From the NCBI GenBank assembly GCA_946410185.1, contig CAMJZI010000006.1:1-61415 (forward strand): a DNA stretch of 61,415 bases, given 5' to 3'. The notes beneath the pieces are model-generated. The model did not search any database and was not told where the DNA came from. It worked only from the letters and a program-made list of their open reading frames with translations. The position numbers and the translations under genes are program-made. Positions 26,869 through 35,981 of this stretch are shown one piece after another (positions within the stretch are counted from its first letter, which is position 1; every line of letters begins with the position of its first letter). The stretch comes from an uncultured Porphyromonadaceae bacterium (GTDB lineage Bacteria > Bacteroidota > Bacteroidia > Bacteroidales > Muribaculaceae).

Positions 26869-28799
26869 TGAAACGATTCTGTTTTCTGCTCGCGATATTC
26901 ATGGCATTACTCGCATCACAATATGCCGAAGCCCACACCAGGGCATTGTATGGCCCGAATGGAACCTACTTCTGCATCGAGACCAACAGCGACGCCCAGC
27001 AGGTGAAGTTGCGCATCTATAAAGATGGTCAGGGTGGCAAACCCATCAAGACGATCAACATGAAACTGGATCCGAACGACTCGGGCCAGAATTGGTGGCA
27101 AGCCGAAGTCAAGGGTGACTTGAAGGGCAAGTTCTACACCTTTGACGTGAAGTATGGCGGCAAGTTCCGCGGCGAGAGCCCAGGTATCTGGGCAACCGCC
27201 GTGGGCGTGAACGGCAAGCGCGGTGCTGTCGTTGACATGGACGAGACCAATCCTCATGGCTGGGACAACGACAAGCGTCCCGACATTCCCGCCAAGGATC
27301 TCATCCTCTACGAGATGCACCACCGCGATTTCTCCATCGATGACTCGGGCGGCTTTACCCACAAGGGTAAATTCCTCGCCTTGACCGAGCCACGTGCCAT
27401 CAGACACCTGCAGGAGTTGGGTGTGAACGCGGTGCACATCCTGCCGTCGTTTGACTATGCCTCGGTCGATGAGACCCGCCTCGACGAGCCGCAGTACAAC
27501 TGGGGCTATGACCCCGTCAACTACAATGTGCCCGAGGGCGGCTATTCCACCGACCCCAACAAGCCCGAGGTGCGCATCCGCGAGTTCAAGCAGATGGTCC
27601 AGGCACTCCACAAGGCCGGTATCAAGGTCATCCTCGACGTGGTGTATAACCACACCTGGAACATCGACGGCAGCAACTTCCAGCTCACACGCCCCGACTA
27701 CTTCTACCGCAAGAATGCCGACGGCTCATACAGCAACGGCAGCGGATGCGGCAACGAGACGGCCAGCGAGCGCGAGGCCATGCGCGAGTTCATGGTCGAG
27801 AGCGTGAAGTACTGGGTCGACGAGTACCATATCGACGGTTTCCGCTTTGACCTGATGGGCGTGCACGATATCGAGACGATGAATGCCATCCGCGCCGCCG
27901 TGCCCAAGGACATCTTCATCTATGGCGAGGGCTGGAGCGCCGGCTCTTGCGCCTATCCCGGCGAGAAACTGGCCATGAAGGCCAACATCCAGCAGATGCC
28001 GGGCATCGCAGCCTTCAGCGATTGCATGCGCGACGCGCTTCGCGGCCCGTGGGACAGCGACAGCAAGGCCGCCTTCCTGGGCGGTGTCAAGGGCAACGAA
28101 GAGAGCATCAAGTTCGGCATCGTGGGTGCCATCCAGCATCCTGGAGTGGATTACAGCAAGGTGAACTACAGCAAGGCCCCCTATGCCACCGAGCCGACTC
28201 AAATGATCGCCTACGTCAGCTGCCACGACGACATGTGCCTGGTGGACCGCCTCAATGCCAGCGTCAAGGGTATCACCATCGACGAACTCATCCGCCTGGA
28301 CCTGCTGGCACAGACTGTGGTGATGACCTCGCAGGGCGTGCCGTTCATGCTCAGCGGCGAGGAGATGCTGCGCGACAAGAAGGGCGTCCACAACAGTTTT
28401 GAGAGTCCCGACAGCATCAACCACCTGGACTGGGACAACCTGGAGCGTTACCCACAAGTGATGGAGTACTACCGTGGGCTCATCGCCATGCGCAAAGCCC
28501 ATCCCGCCTTCCACATGGGCAGCGCCGACATGGTGCGCCGCAATCTCGACTTCCTGCCTGTTGAGAACTGCCTCGTGGCCTACCACATCAACGGCCGTAA
28601 CGTGCCTGGCGAACAGTGGGGCGACATCTACGTCGCCTTCAACGCCCACAAGCGCGCCCGCACCATCCAGGTTCCCGAGGGCACCTACACCGTCGTCTGC
28701 CGCAACATCAAGTGTGACCCATCCGGCCTCACCACCATCACCACCAAGGACGGCAAAGTCACCATCCCCGCCCAGAGCGCCCTCATCCTCCACAACTAG
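26868..28799 (+). CDS. pulA: Type I pullulanase, GH13_14
   Basis: Hydrolyses alpha-1,6 branches in pullulan and limit dextrins. The ATG at 26868 is used rather than the GTG one codon earlier; it overlaps the malQ stop. The 643-residue protein has a signal peptide (LLAIFMALLASQYAEA), a CBM48-like domain (about 25-130), then the GH13 barrel. YNWGYDPVNYNVPEGGYSTD is the type I pullulanase signature. Catalytic motifs are DGFRFDLMGVHD, FIYGEGWSAGS and YVSCHDDMCL. No lipobox, so probably periplasmic. Confidence 0.94.
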   Translation: MKRFCFLLAIFMALLASQYAEAHTRALYGPNGTYFCIETNSDAQQVKLRIYKDGQGGKPIKTINMKLDPNDSGQNWWQAEVKGDLKGKFYTFDVKYGGKFRGESPGIWATAVGVNGKRGAVVDMDETNPHGWDNDKRPDIPAKDLILYEMHHRDFSIDDSGGFTHKGKFLALTEPRAIRHLQELGVNAVHILPSFDYASVDETRLDEPQYNWGYDPVNYNVPEGGYSTDPNKPEVRIREFKQMVQALHKAGIKVILDVVYNHTWNIDGSNFQLTRPDYFYRKNADGSYSNGSGCGNETASEREAMREFMVESVKYWVDEYHIDGFRFDLMGVHDIETMNAIRAAVPKDIFIYGEGWSAGSCAYPGEKLAMKANIQQMPGIAAFSDCMRDALRGPWDSDSKAAFLGGVKGNEESIKFGIVGAIQHPGVDYSKVNYSKAPYATEPTQMIAYVSCHDDMCLVDRLNASVKGITIDELIRLDLLAQTVVMTSQGVPFMLSGEEMLRDKKGVHNSFESPDSINHLDWDNLERYPQVMEYYRGLIAMRKAHPAFHMGSADMVRRNLDFLPVENCLVAYHINGRNVPGEQWGDIYVAFNAHKRARTIQVPEGTYTVVCRNIKCDPSGLTTITTKDGKVTIPAQSALILHN

Positions 28800-28805
28800 C
28801 CCCTA

Positions 28806-28910
28806 ACGGATATTACGGAGAGAACGGAGATAACGGAGGTTACGGGCCATCCCATGACCTCCGTTTTATCCGTTTTATCCGTTCTCTCCGTTTTATCCGT
28901 TTTATCCGTT
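28806..28910. repeat. Inverted pair of 9-bp repeat arrays (ACGGA / TCCGTT)
   Basis: ACGGA or ACGGG starts at 28806, 28815, 28824, 28833 and 28842. TCCGTT starts at 28860, 28869, 28878, 28887, 28896 and 28905. Both have an exact 9-bp period and face each other, so they can fold as a long interrupted hairpin. Its core is a perfect 9-bp stem, AACGGAGGT (28832-28840) with ACCTCCGTT (28857-28865). The second array overlaps the stop codon and last codons of the four-helix-bundle gene. It may also end pulA transcription. Confidence 0.88.
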
Positions 28911-29597
28911 CTTCCCGTCTTGCTTGTCGAGCAGGGCCTTTAACCGAGCGATTTCCTGCTTCAGGGCAGTGATTTCCTGGGCTTGACGTTCAATAATTTC
29001 CTTTTGAGTGGCGCGTTGGTCCAAACGGGCTGCCGTCATGCGTTCACGGATGCCGCCCTCGGTCGTGAATTCACGGTCTTTCCTCTCGATGTATTTGTTC
29101 AATGCTGCATCCACCTGATGGCACAGACAGATGGCCATGTTAGCCATCTCATCGTCATTCATCTTGGGAAGCAGTTCCTTATAATCCTCAAATTTCCAAT
29201 GCTTGCGGCAGAACTCATGCATATTCTTAAAACGAGGATGCTTGCCATACCATTCGATATAGCCCTTACGCTTGATATAATCTTGATAATCCTCAAGCAG
29301 TTCCTTGTTGCTACCACGGGCAACCCCCAGAAGTTTCAATTCAGTTTCCGTCGAGGTCTCTCCATCACTGCTACCCTCAACTATGTTCTGTTTGGTGCTA
29401 CGGGCCGCCTGTACCATCTGGTCAACCGTTCGGTCGCCATATTGTTTTAAGAACCTCTGGCAGAACACTTGTGTCAACTGATACAAGACATCACTGCGCT
29501 GATAAAAGCGCAACTCCGAATACATTACCCTCTTGCGCAATGCGCTGGCCGTCCCGTCATCATAATGGTTGACTTGTGGTTTCATTCCACCCATCAT
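28902..29597 (-). CDS. Four-helix-bundle (S23/Avd-like) protein with suffix domain and coiled coil
   Basis: The 231-residue protein matches the four-helix-bundle family that includes 23S rRNA intervening-sequence proteins and the retroelement accessory protein Avd. Visible signs are LYQLTQVFCQRFLKQYGDR, then AARSTKQNIVEGSSDGETST near residue 62 and LGVARGSNKELLEDYQDYI near 90. A C-terminal coiled coil (about 190-226) ends the chain. No reverse transcriptase or rRNA is nearby. Starts at 29597, 29594 or 29585 are all possible. Flanking arrays of 9-bp period run into both ends. Function is unknown. Confidence 0.82.
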   Translation of the reverse strand: MMGGMKPQVNHYDDGTASALRKRVMYSELRFYQRSDVLYQLTQVFCQRFLKQYGDRTVDQMVQAARSTKQNIVEGSSDGETSTETELKLLGVARGSNKELLEDYQDYIKRKGYIEWYGKHPRFKNMHEFCRKHWKFEDYKELLPKMNDDEMANMAICLCHQVDAALNKYIERKDREFTTEGGIRERMTAARLDQRATQKEIIERQAQEITALKQEIARLKALLDKQDGKNG

Positions 29598-29613
29598 TAA
29601 TGAAAAAGCTTCC

Positions 29614-29656
29614 TCCGTTTCCTCCGTTACTTCCGGTCTCTCCGGTCGTCTCTCCG
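29614..29656. repeat. 9-bp repeat array (TCCG core) upstream of four-helix-bundle gene
   Basis: TCCG occurs at 29614, 29623, 29632 and 29641, an exact 9-bp period, and again at 29653. The array fills the space between the four-helix-bundle start and the ddl stop codon. In the direction of the gene the units read GGAGGA, so one copy could act as a ribosome-binding site. Confidence 0.8.
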
Positions 29657-29657
29657 G

Positions 29658-30662
29658 TCAAGAGAACTGGTTCTCTATGATGTCGGTGAGAACGTCGGTC
29701 AGGTTCAGGCCGGCGGCTCGCACTTGCTGGGGGATGAAGCTGGTGACCGTCATGCCAGGGGTGGTGTTGATTTCCAGCAGGTTGATGTGGTCACTGCCGT
29801 CAGGATTCTTGGTGATGATGTAGTCGATGCGGATGATGCCGTTGCAATGCAGGATGTCGTAGATGCGTGATGTCTCGGCCTGCAGGGCGGCAGTCAACTC
29901 GTCGCTGATGCGGGCAGGCGTGATTTCATCGACCTGGCCGTTATACTTGGCATCGTAATCGAAGAACTCGTTGTCGGTAACGACCTCGGTGACAGGGAAG
30001 ACAACCGAATTCTTCTTGGTCTTGTAGCAACCCACGGTCACCTCCGTACCATCAAGGAAACGCTCAATCATCACATTGTCGCACTGCTTGAATGCAAACT
30101 CCATGGCGTCATCCAGCTGACTGCAGTTCTTCACCTTGGTCACGCCAAAACTGGAACCGTCGGCGGCAGGTTTCACAAAGCAGGGCATTCCCAGATAGGC
30201 CTCGACCTTCTCGGCGGTCCATCCATGAGGCACGCCACGGCGCACGAGTATGCTGTCGGGCACCGAGCAACCAAAGGCCCGTAAGTAGTTGTTGAGGGCA
30301 AACTTGTGGAACGTCAATGCCTCGACCAGCACATTACAGGTCGAGTAAGGCATGTTGATGAGGTCAAAATAGCCCTGCAGCACACCATTCTCGCCAGGGG
30401 TGCCGTGGATGGTGATATATGCGTAGTCAAAGCGGATTTTCTTGCCGTCCTTCATGAACGAGAAGTCGTTCTTGTCGATTTGGGGCTGGGTGCCGTCTGA
30501 CAGGTTCACGTGCCAGTCCTGGCCGCGTAACACAACGATATAAACATTGTAACGATCGTGGTCAAAGGCCGAATCCAGGCCCTGGGCTGAACGCAGAGAC
30601 ACCTCGTGCTCTGATGAGTCGCCACCGCACACGATGGCTATGGTTCTTTTGATGAAGTTCAT
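29658..30662 (-). CDS. ddl: D-alanine--D-alanine ligase
   Basis: Joins two D-alanines for peptidoglycan precursors, using ATP. The start at 30662 gives MNFIKRTIAIVCGGDSSEHE and 334 residues; upstream codons would cover the promoter. The ATP-grasp fold shows GGDSSEHEVSLRS (residues 13-25), ITIHGTPGENGVLQGYFDL, PCFVKPAADGSSFGVTKV and the metal-binding end LLEINTTPGMT. It is divergent from murF, which uses its product, with an 88-bp shared promoter region. Confidence 0.97.
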   Translation of the reverse strand: MNFIKRTIAIVCGGDSSEHEVSLRSAQGLDSAFDHDRYNVYIVVLRGQDWHVNLSDGTQPQIDKNDFSFMKDGKKIRFDYAYITIHGTPGENGVLQGYFDLINMPYSTCNVLVEALTFHKFALNNYLRAFGCSVPDSILVRRGVPHGWTAEKVEAYLGMPCFVKPAADGSSFGVTKVKNCSQLDDAMEFAFKQCDNVMIERFLDGTEVTVGCYKTKKNSVVFPVTEVVTDNEFFDYDAKYNGQVDEITPARISDELTAALQAETSRIYDILHCNGIIRIDYIITKNPDGSDHINLLEINTTPGMTVTSFIPQQVRAAGLNLTDVLTDIIENQFS

Positions 30663-30690
30663 TTTTTGCACACACATTAAAAATCGGGTG

Positions 30691-30728
30691 CAAAATTACA
30701 TAAAAAATCTGCTTTTTGTGTATTTTTG
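30691..30728. promoter_or_regulatory. Divergent -7 boxes for ddl and murF
   Basis: Minus-strand TAATTTTG (30698-30691) serves ddl. Plus-strand TATTTTTG (30721-30728) serves murF. Both match TAnnTTTG fully and lie back to back, so the two genes of one pathway share a regulatory region. No clear -33 boxes were found at standard spacing. Confidence 0.6.
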
Positions 30729-30750
30729 CGGCAAATAAAACAATCAGAAC

Positions 30751-32067
30751 ATGAATAGCAAAGAACTTTACGCAATCTACCAGCAGCACCCTGTCATCAC
30801 CACCGACAGCCGCGACTGTCCCGAGGGCAGCATTTTCATCGCCTTGAAGGGCGAATCGTTTGACGGCAACCAGTTTGCCACCCAGGCGCTCGACAAGGGC
30901 TGCGCTGTCGCCATCGTCAGCGATGAGCAGGTCTATAGCAACTATCACGGGGACAAACAGATGATTCTCGTGCCCGACACTTTACAAGCCTACAAGGATA
31001 TGGCGCGCGAGCACCGCCGCCGCTTCGACATCCCCGTCATCGGTATCACTGGTACCAACGGCAAGACAACGACCAAGGAGCTTGTGCGTGCCGTGCTCGC
31101 CGAGCGCTACGACGAGATGGCCACCGAGGGCAACTTCAACAACGACGTGGGCGTGCCCAAGACGTTGTTCCGACTAAGTGTCATGCATGAGATTGCCGTC
31201 ATCGAGATGGGAGCCAGCCATCCTGGCGACATCAAGACGCTGGCCGAGACGGCCGAGCCCACATGCGGACTGATTACCAACGTGGGCAAGGCCCACCTGC
31301 AGGGCTTTGGTTCGCTGGAGGGGGTCATCCATACCAAGGGAGAACTCTATGACAACCTGGCGACGAGACCTGACAGCGTCATCTTTGTCAACGCCGACAA
31401 CGAGCATCTGATGAAGATTTTGCCTCAAGGCGTCAAGACCGAGCGCTACACCCAGGACCTGAGCAAGGCCGGTGCCAACGTCTATGGCCAGATCATCGCC
31501 TGTGACCCTTTCCTGCGTCTGCGTTGGCGCTGTGGTGAGGGTGGCGACTGGCACGAGGTGACGACACACCTCATCGGCAGCTACAACCTGGACAATGTGC
31601 TGGCCGCCGCCACCGTGGGACTGCACTTTGACATCACTGCCGAGCAGATTTGCCACGCCCTGGAGAATTATGTCCCCTCAAACAACCGCTCACAGCTCAC
31701 CCAGACCGCTCACAACCACCTCATCGTGGATGCCTACAACGCCAACCCCACCTCGATGGCTGCCGCCCTGGACAACTTCAGCCTCATGGAAGTTTCACCC
31801 AAGATGGCTATCCTGGGCGAAATGCGCGAACTGGGTTCCAGCAGCCGCGAGGAGCACCAGCGCATGGTCGACAAGCTGGCAACGTGCCCGTTTGACGAGG
31901 TGTGGCTCGTGGGCGACGAATTCAACGATATCGACTGCCCCTACCGCAAGTTCCACGACGTGGAGCAGGTCAAGGCCGCCATCGCCGAGTCCCGTCCCGA
32001 GGGCCGGTACATCCTCATCAAGGGCTCCAACGGCAACCGCCTGTTCCAACTCCCCGAACTGCTGTAA
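30751..32067 (+). CDS. murF: UDP-N-acetylmuramoyl-tripeptide--D-alanyl-D-alanine ligase
   Basis: Adds D-Ala-D-Ala to UDP-MurNAc-tripeptide in the cytoplasm. The 438-residue Mur ligase has an N-terminal uridine-binding domain (TTDSRDCPEGSIFIALKGES). The ATPase motif is VIGITGTNGKTTTKELVRAV (about 94-113), then EMGASHPGDIKTLAETAEPT and VDAYNANPTSMAAAL. The C-terminal domain ends HVEQVKAA-like sequence and ILIKGSNGNRLFQL. Divergent from ddl. Confidence 0.97.
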   Translation: MNSKELYAIYQQHPVITTDSRDCPEGSIFIALKGESFDGNQFATQALDKGCAVAIVSDEQVYSNYHGDKQMILVPDTLQAYKDMAREHRRRFDIPVIGITGTNGKTTTKELVRAVLAERYDEMATEGNFNNDVGVPKTLFRLSVMHEIAVIEMGASHPGDIKTLAETAEPTCGLITNVGKAHLQGFGSLEGVIHTKGELYDNLATRPDSVIFVNADNEHLMKILPQGVKTERYTQDLSKAGANVYGQIIACDPFLRLRWRCGEGGDWHEVTTHLIGSYNLDNVLAAATVGLHFDITAEQICHALENYVPSNNRSQLTQTAHNHLIVDAYNANPTSMAAALDNFSLMEVSPKMAILGEMRELGSSSREEHQRMVDKLATCPFDEVWLVGDEFNDIDCPYRKFHDVEQVKAAIAESRPEGRYILIKGSNGNRLFQLPELL

Positions 32068-32111
32068 TCAGGCTGCAGACACAATAAATACAACCAAACA
32101 CAATAACCAAA

Positions 32112-33974
32112 ATGAGAAAGTTATTATTGATTCTTGTAGCAACTATTGCGACCATTCCGGCCCATGCCGCCAAGGTCATCGTGGATCGCATCGAGCCCAC
32201 CAACTGGTATGTGGGCCTGAAGGACCCCAGTGTGCAGCTCATGGTCTATGGTCAGGGCATCCGTGATGCCGAGGTGGCCATCGACTATGCTGGCGTGGTC
32301 ATCGACAGCCTGGTGCGCCTGGACTCGCCCAACTACCTGCTCATCTACCTGAACACCCGAGGAGCGCAACCCGGCACGATGGACATCACCTTCAAGCAGG
32401 GTCGCAGCAAGAAGAAAGTGCCCTACCGGCTGCTCGCACGTGAGATGAGCGGAGAGAAGCGCATGGGCTTTACCAACGCCGATGTGCTCTACATGCTCAT
32501 GCCCGACCGCTTTGCTGACGGCAATCCCGCCAACAACCAGATTGCGGGCATGGAGACCTACAAGAATGACAGGTCGCAACCCAGCCTGCGCCACGGTGGC
32601 GACATCGAGGGCATACGCCAGCATCTGGACTACTTCACCCAACTGGGCGTGACTGCCCTGTGGTTCACTCCCGTGCTGGAGAACAATTCGCCCGACGGCC
32701 ACAACCACTCGACCTATCACGGCTATGCCACGACCAACTACTACAAGGTGGACCCGCGTTTTGGCACCAACGAGGAGTACCGCCGCCTTATCGACGAGGC
32801 CCACAGCCGTGGCCTCAAGGTGGTCATGGACATGATCTTCAACCACTGCGGCGATTACCATCCCTGGCTCAAGGATATGCCCAGCAACGACTGGTTCAAC
32901 CAGCCCGACTACAAGAACAACTACCTGCAAACGAGTTACAAACTCACCCCAGTAATGGATCCTTATGCCAGCGAGGTCGATCTCAAGGAGACCGTCGAGG
33001 GCTGGTTTGTCCGCTCGATGCCCGACCTGAACCATCACAACGTGCACGTGATGAACTACCTGATTCAGAACAGCATCTGGTGGATTGAGACCGTCGGCAT
33101 CGACGGCATCCGCATGGACACCTACCCCTATGCCTACGCCGATGCCATGGCACGATGGATGAAGCGTCTCGACACCGAGTACCCCAACTTCAACGTCGTG
33201 GGCGAGACCTGGGTCGAGAATCCGGCCTACACGGCCGCTTGGCAAAAGGACAACAAGATGGGCAAGCCCGAGAGTTACCTCAAGACCGTGATGGATTTCT
33301 CATTTTACGAGAAAATCGACAGTGCCAAGCACGAGGAGACCGACGGCTGGTGGCGCGGCTATAACCGCGTGTACAACAGCCTGTGCCTGGACTACCTCTA
33401 CCCCAACCCGTCGAGCGTGATGGCCTTCATCGAGAACCATGACACAGACCGCTTCCTGCGCAACGGCCAGGACGTTCCGGCCTTGAAACAAGCCCTGGCC
33501 CTGCTGCTCACCATCAAGCGTATCCCGCAACTGTACTACGGCACCGAGGTGCTGATGAACGGCACCAAACGCATCACCGATGGCAATGTGCGCAAGGACT
33601 TCCCCGGTGGTTTCCCTGGTGACAAGATGAACGCCTTCACTGCCGAGGGCCGCACAGCAGCCCAGAACGATATGTTCAACTGGCTGAGTGCCCTGCTACA
33701 CTGGCGCCAGGGCAACGATGTCATCATCAAGGGCGAGATGACGCAGTTCATCCCCTATGACGGCATCTATGTCATCGACCGCAGTTACAACGGCCGCCAT
33801 GCCGTGACCATCATCAACGGCACGACCCAGCAACGCCAGATGAGGCTCGACCGCTATCAAGAAGCCTTTGGCAACGCAACAGTGGCTCGTGACGTGCCCA
33901 CCGGCCAAACCGTCAATCTGGCCGGCGGCGGTCTCACCCTGCCCGCACGAGGCACCCTCGTTCTCGAGTTCTGA
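32112..33974 (+). CDS. susA: Periplasmic neopullulanase/cyclomaltodextrinase SusA, GH13
   Basis: Cuts imported malto-oligosaccharides in the periplasm, as SusA does in Bacteroides thetaiotaomicron. The 620-residue protein has a signal peptide ending AHAA (residue 20), an N-terminal Ig-like domain (about 22-115), then the GH13 barrel. Catalytic residues are D336 in GIRMDTYPYA, E365 in VVGETWVENP and D444 in AFIENHDTDRF. No LacI-type operator was seen in the 44 bp before it, so it may follow murF transcription or use an unseen promoter inside murF. A strong hairpin follows. Confidence 0.93.
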   Translation: MRKLLLILVATIATIPAHAAKVIVDRIEPTNWYVGLKDPSVQLMVYGQGIRDAEVAIDYAGVVIDSLVRLDSPNYLLIYLNTRGAQPGTMDITFKQGRSKKKVPYRLLAREMSGEKRMGFTNADVLYMLMPDRFADGNPANNQIAGMETYKNDRSQPSLRHGGDIEGIRQHLDYFTQLGVTALWFTPVLENNSPDGHNHSTYHGYATTNYYKVDPRFGTNEEYRRLIDEAHSRGLKVVMDMIFNHCGDYHPWLKDMPSNDWFNQPDYKNNYLQTSYKLTPVMDPYASEVDLKETVEGWFVRSMPDLNHHNVHVMNYLIQNSIWWIETVGIDGIRMDTYPYAYADAMARWMKRLDTEYPNFNVVGETWVENPAYTAAWQKDNKMGKPESYLKTVMDFSFYEKIDSAKHEETDGWWRGYNRVYNSLCLDYLYPNPSSVMAFIENHDTDRFLRNGQDVPALKQALALLLTIKRIPQLYYGTEVLMNGTKRITDGNVRKDFPGGFPGDKMNAFTAEGRTAAQNDMFNWLSALLHWRQGNDVIIKGEMTQFIPYDGIYVIDRSYNGRHAVTIINGTTQQRQMRLDRYQEAFGNATVARDVPTGQTVNLAGGGLTLPARGTLVLEF

Positions 33975-33996
33975 CCTGAGGAGTCCAACATCCAAC

Positions 33997-34051
33997 AAAT
34001 GTTCACCGTTTCCCGTTAGTGGTTGAACCACAACGGAATCGGTGAACATTT
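33997..34051 (+). terminator. Terminator-like long hairpin after susA
   Basis: AAATGTTCACCG (33997-34008) pairs perfectly with CGGTGAACATTT (34040-34051). A second stem lies inside (CCGTT.GTGG with CCAC.AACGG). The right arm ends in T-rich sequence. It lies 23 bases after the susA stop. Confidence 0.8.
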
Positions 34052-34119
34052 TATATCTACAGCACGATTTTTTTTGCATTTTTTAGGTTTTAGAGAGTAC
34101 TATTATGAAAAATAATTCA

Positions 34120-34127
34120 TAATTTTG
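34120..34127 (+). promoter_or_regulatory. -7 box (TAATTTTG) for methyltransferase gene
   Basis: Full match to TAnnTTTG, 33 bases before the ATG at 34161, after the susA terminator. No -33 element is clear. Confidence 0.5.
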
Positions 34128-34160
34128 TGACTAAATTGTATCATTGAAGTCTAATAACTG

Positions 34161-34790
34161 ATGAATTTTCTTCAACAATATTATCAAAACTTCAAGGAGC
34201 CAAAAGGCATCCTGGGCAGGTATGCTGTCTATCGCATGAACGGCAAGCGCCATGCCGCACTGGCCATGTGGGCTCTTGAAGGAGCACCCATTCCGTCAAA
34301 TGCCATGATAGCCGACATCGGTTGCGGTGGCGGTGCCAATATTGCCCGCCTGCTTAATCAGTACCCCGACAGCAGGGTCACTGGCGTGGACCAGGCTGCC
34401 ATCTCGGTGAACAAAGCCATTAGAGTAAACAAGAGAGCCATTAGAGCAGGACGCTGCAGAATTGTGGGTGGCAATGCCAAATTATTGCCTATCGTCAAGG
34501 AAACCATCGACGTGGTGACAGCGTTCGAGACCGTGTACTATTGGCAGTCATTTAGCGAATGTGTAGACGAGATCTTCAGGGTGCTCAAGCCTGGCGGTGC
34601 CTGCATCATTGCCAACGAAACCGACGGCATCGCCCCCGAGGGTGCCAAGTGGGCAAAACTCATCCATCACATGCACATCTACACGACCCAGGAACTTGAG
34701 CAGTACCTGGCCGCGGCCGGATTCACCAACATCACGTCACGACACGATCCAGACCGCCACTTCATCAGTGTGACGGCCCACAAACCTTAA
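34161..34790 (+). CDS. Class I SAM-dependent methyltransferase
   Basis: The 209-residue protein carries the SAM-binding motif I IADIGCGGGANIARLL (about 49-64) and an acidic residue after the next strand (VTGVDQAAISVNKA). FRVLKPGGACIIANETDG near residue 138 is the motif III region of the UbiE/type-11 family. The substrate could be a quinone, lipid or sugar; nothing in the sequence decides. It converges on the GT87-like gene and is probably monocistronic. Confidence 0.85.
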   Translation: MNFLQQYYQNFKEPKGILGRYAVYRMNGKRHAALAMWALEGAPIPSNAMIADIGCGGGANIARLLNQYPDSRVTGVDQAAISVNKAIRVNKRAIRAGRCRIVGGNAKLLPIVKETIDVVTAFETVYYWQSFSECVDEIFRVLKPGGACIIANETDGIAPEGAKWAKLIHHMHIYTTQELEQYLAAAGFTNITSRHDPDRHFISVTAHKP

Positions 34791-34808
34791 ACGATTCCAT
34801 CGTCAACC

Positions 34809-35981
34809 TCACAAAGCCTGAGAGATAGCGGCATTGTCTGGCGTCTGTTTGAGCGCCACCATCGACCATACCATCTTGAACCATACCAGGGCATATAGAT
34901 AGACGTCGATATACAATGTGTCGTTCAAGAATTTGTGGACTTGGGATGGCACGAACACATCAACCGGCACGATGCCAAAGAAAACCAGTAATGCCCAGAA
35001 GAGCACCTTATCAAACACGGTGTGCCGCTCTTGTAACCAGTACCAGAGCATATAACCGCTAAGGGCAATCAAGTAGGTATGGGTTTCGGACGAGTCACCA
35101 AACAAGATGATCCAGCCCATCAAAACGCCCAGCGTGGTGGCCCGGAAGACATGATTTCCCCACTGGTCACGCTTCATGAAGAAGACAACGACGACAAGGC
35201 CCACTGTAATCAACTGGATCACCCTGTAATAGTCGAGCAGGGAGCGCAACGGCAAGGCATAAAGCAACGACGCATAGTAAGTGATGCTCTGGTGTTGTGA
35301 CAACATGTTCCACCAGTTCATATAGCAGGGCACCAAGCCGTCAAAACCCACCTTCAACGCAGGAGACATCAGCAAAAATACTCCTGTAACACCCGCAATG
35401 CACAAGTTGCGCAACGTCTTTGGATAACAGAACAGGATCAGGAGTTCCACCACCCCATAGACCTTGGTCATCGATGAGATCATGATGAGCACCACGGCCC
35501 AGGCCCCGTGACCCCGCTCTAACAGGCTGTAGGCAAAAATAAAGATATAGGCCACTACAATATTGAACTGGAACGGGAAAACGCTCTGCTCCAGCACCAG
35601 CAGCAGCGACAGGAATATCTTTACCTTGTAGGCATCATACCACTTGGGCAAAGTGAATATCGACAGCGCAAAAAGCGTGTAATTACACAGATTCCAGACA
35701 AACGGGCCAAGCCAATGAGGCAGCATGGCAATGGGCCAATACAGCACCGAGAAAACCGGAGTGTACAAGAAATAGCGCCCGTGAGCATCCACAAATTCCT
35801 GGGTATAAGGATTGATACCGTTCCAAAAGTCCAATGTGGAATCGGTGTACACCAGGTAGTTGGCATACCGCAACCTGAGCGTCTCCATTGCCGTGGCGAC
35901 GATGGCAACGACCAGGCCCAGTAGAAAAGCCGAGAGTTCAGGATTTTGCCTGATGCTGCGGTTGACTTTGTCGTGAATCAT
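34809..35981 (-). CDS. GT87/DUF2029-like membrane glycosyltransferase
   Basis: The 390-residue protein has about ten transmembrane helices. After helix 1, TDSTLDFWNGINPYTQEFVD near residue 42 provides the periplasmic aspartate region typical of GT-C polyprenyl-phosphate mannosyltransferases (GT87). FLYTPVFSVLYWPIAMLPHW follows. Such enzymes take sugar from a polyprenyl phosphate on the outer face of the inner membrane. The next gene upstream encodes a GT2 enzyme of the type that makes polyprenyl-phosphate sugars, and the two reading frames overlap by 44 bp, which supports a working pair. Confidence 0.8.
   Translation of the reverse strand: MIHDKVNRSIRQNPELSAFLLGLVVAIVATAMETLRLRYANYLVYTDSTLDFWNGINPYTQEFVDAHGRYFLYTPVFSVLYWPIAMLPHWLGPFVWNLCNYTLFALSIFTLPKWYDAYKVKIFLSLLLVLEQSVFPFQFNIVVAYIFIFAYSLLERGHGAWAVVLIMISSMTKVYGVVELLILFCYPKTLRNLCIAGVTGVFLLMSPALKVGFDGLVPCYMNWWNMLSQHQSITYYASLLYALPLRSLLDYYRVIQLITVGLVVVVFFMKRDQWGNHVFRATTLGVLMGWIILFGDSSETHTYLIALSGYMLWYWLQERHTVFDKVLFWALLVFFGIVPVDVFVPSQVHKFLNDTLYIDVYLYALVWFKMVWSMVALKQTPDNAAISQAL

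Noticed and set aside
28806-28910. CRISPR array
   Set aside because: Period is 9 bp with no unique spacers, and no cas genes are present.
28902-29597. Diversity-generating retroelement or rRNA intervening sequence
   Set aside because: The gene resembles Avd/S23 proteins, but no reverse transcriptase, template/variable repeat or 23S rRNA sequence is nearby.
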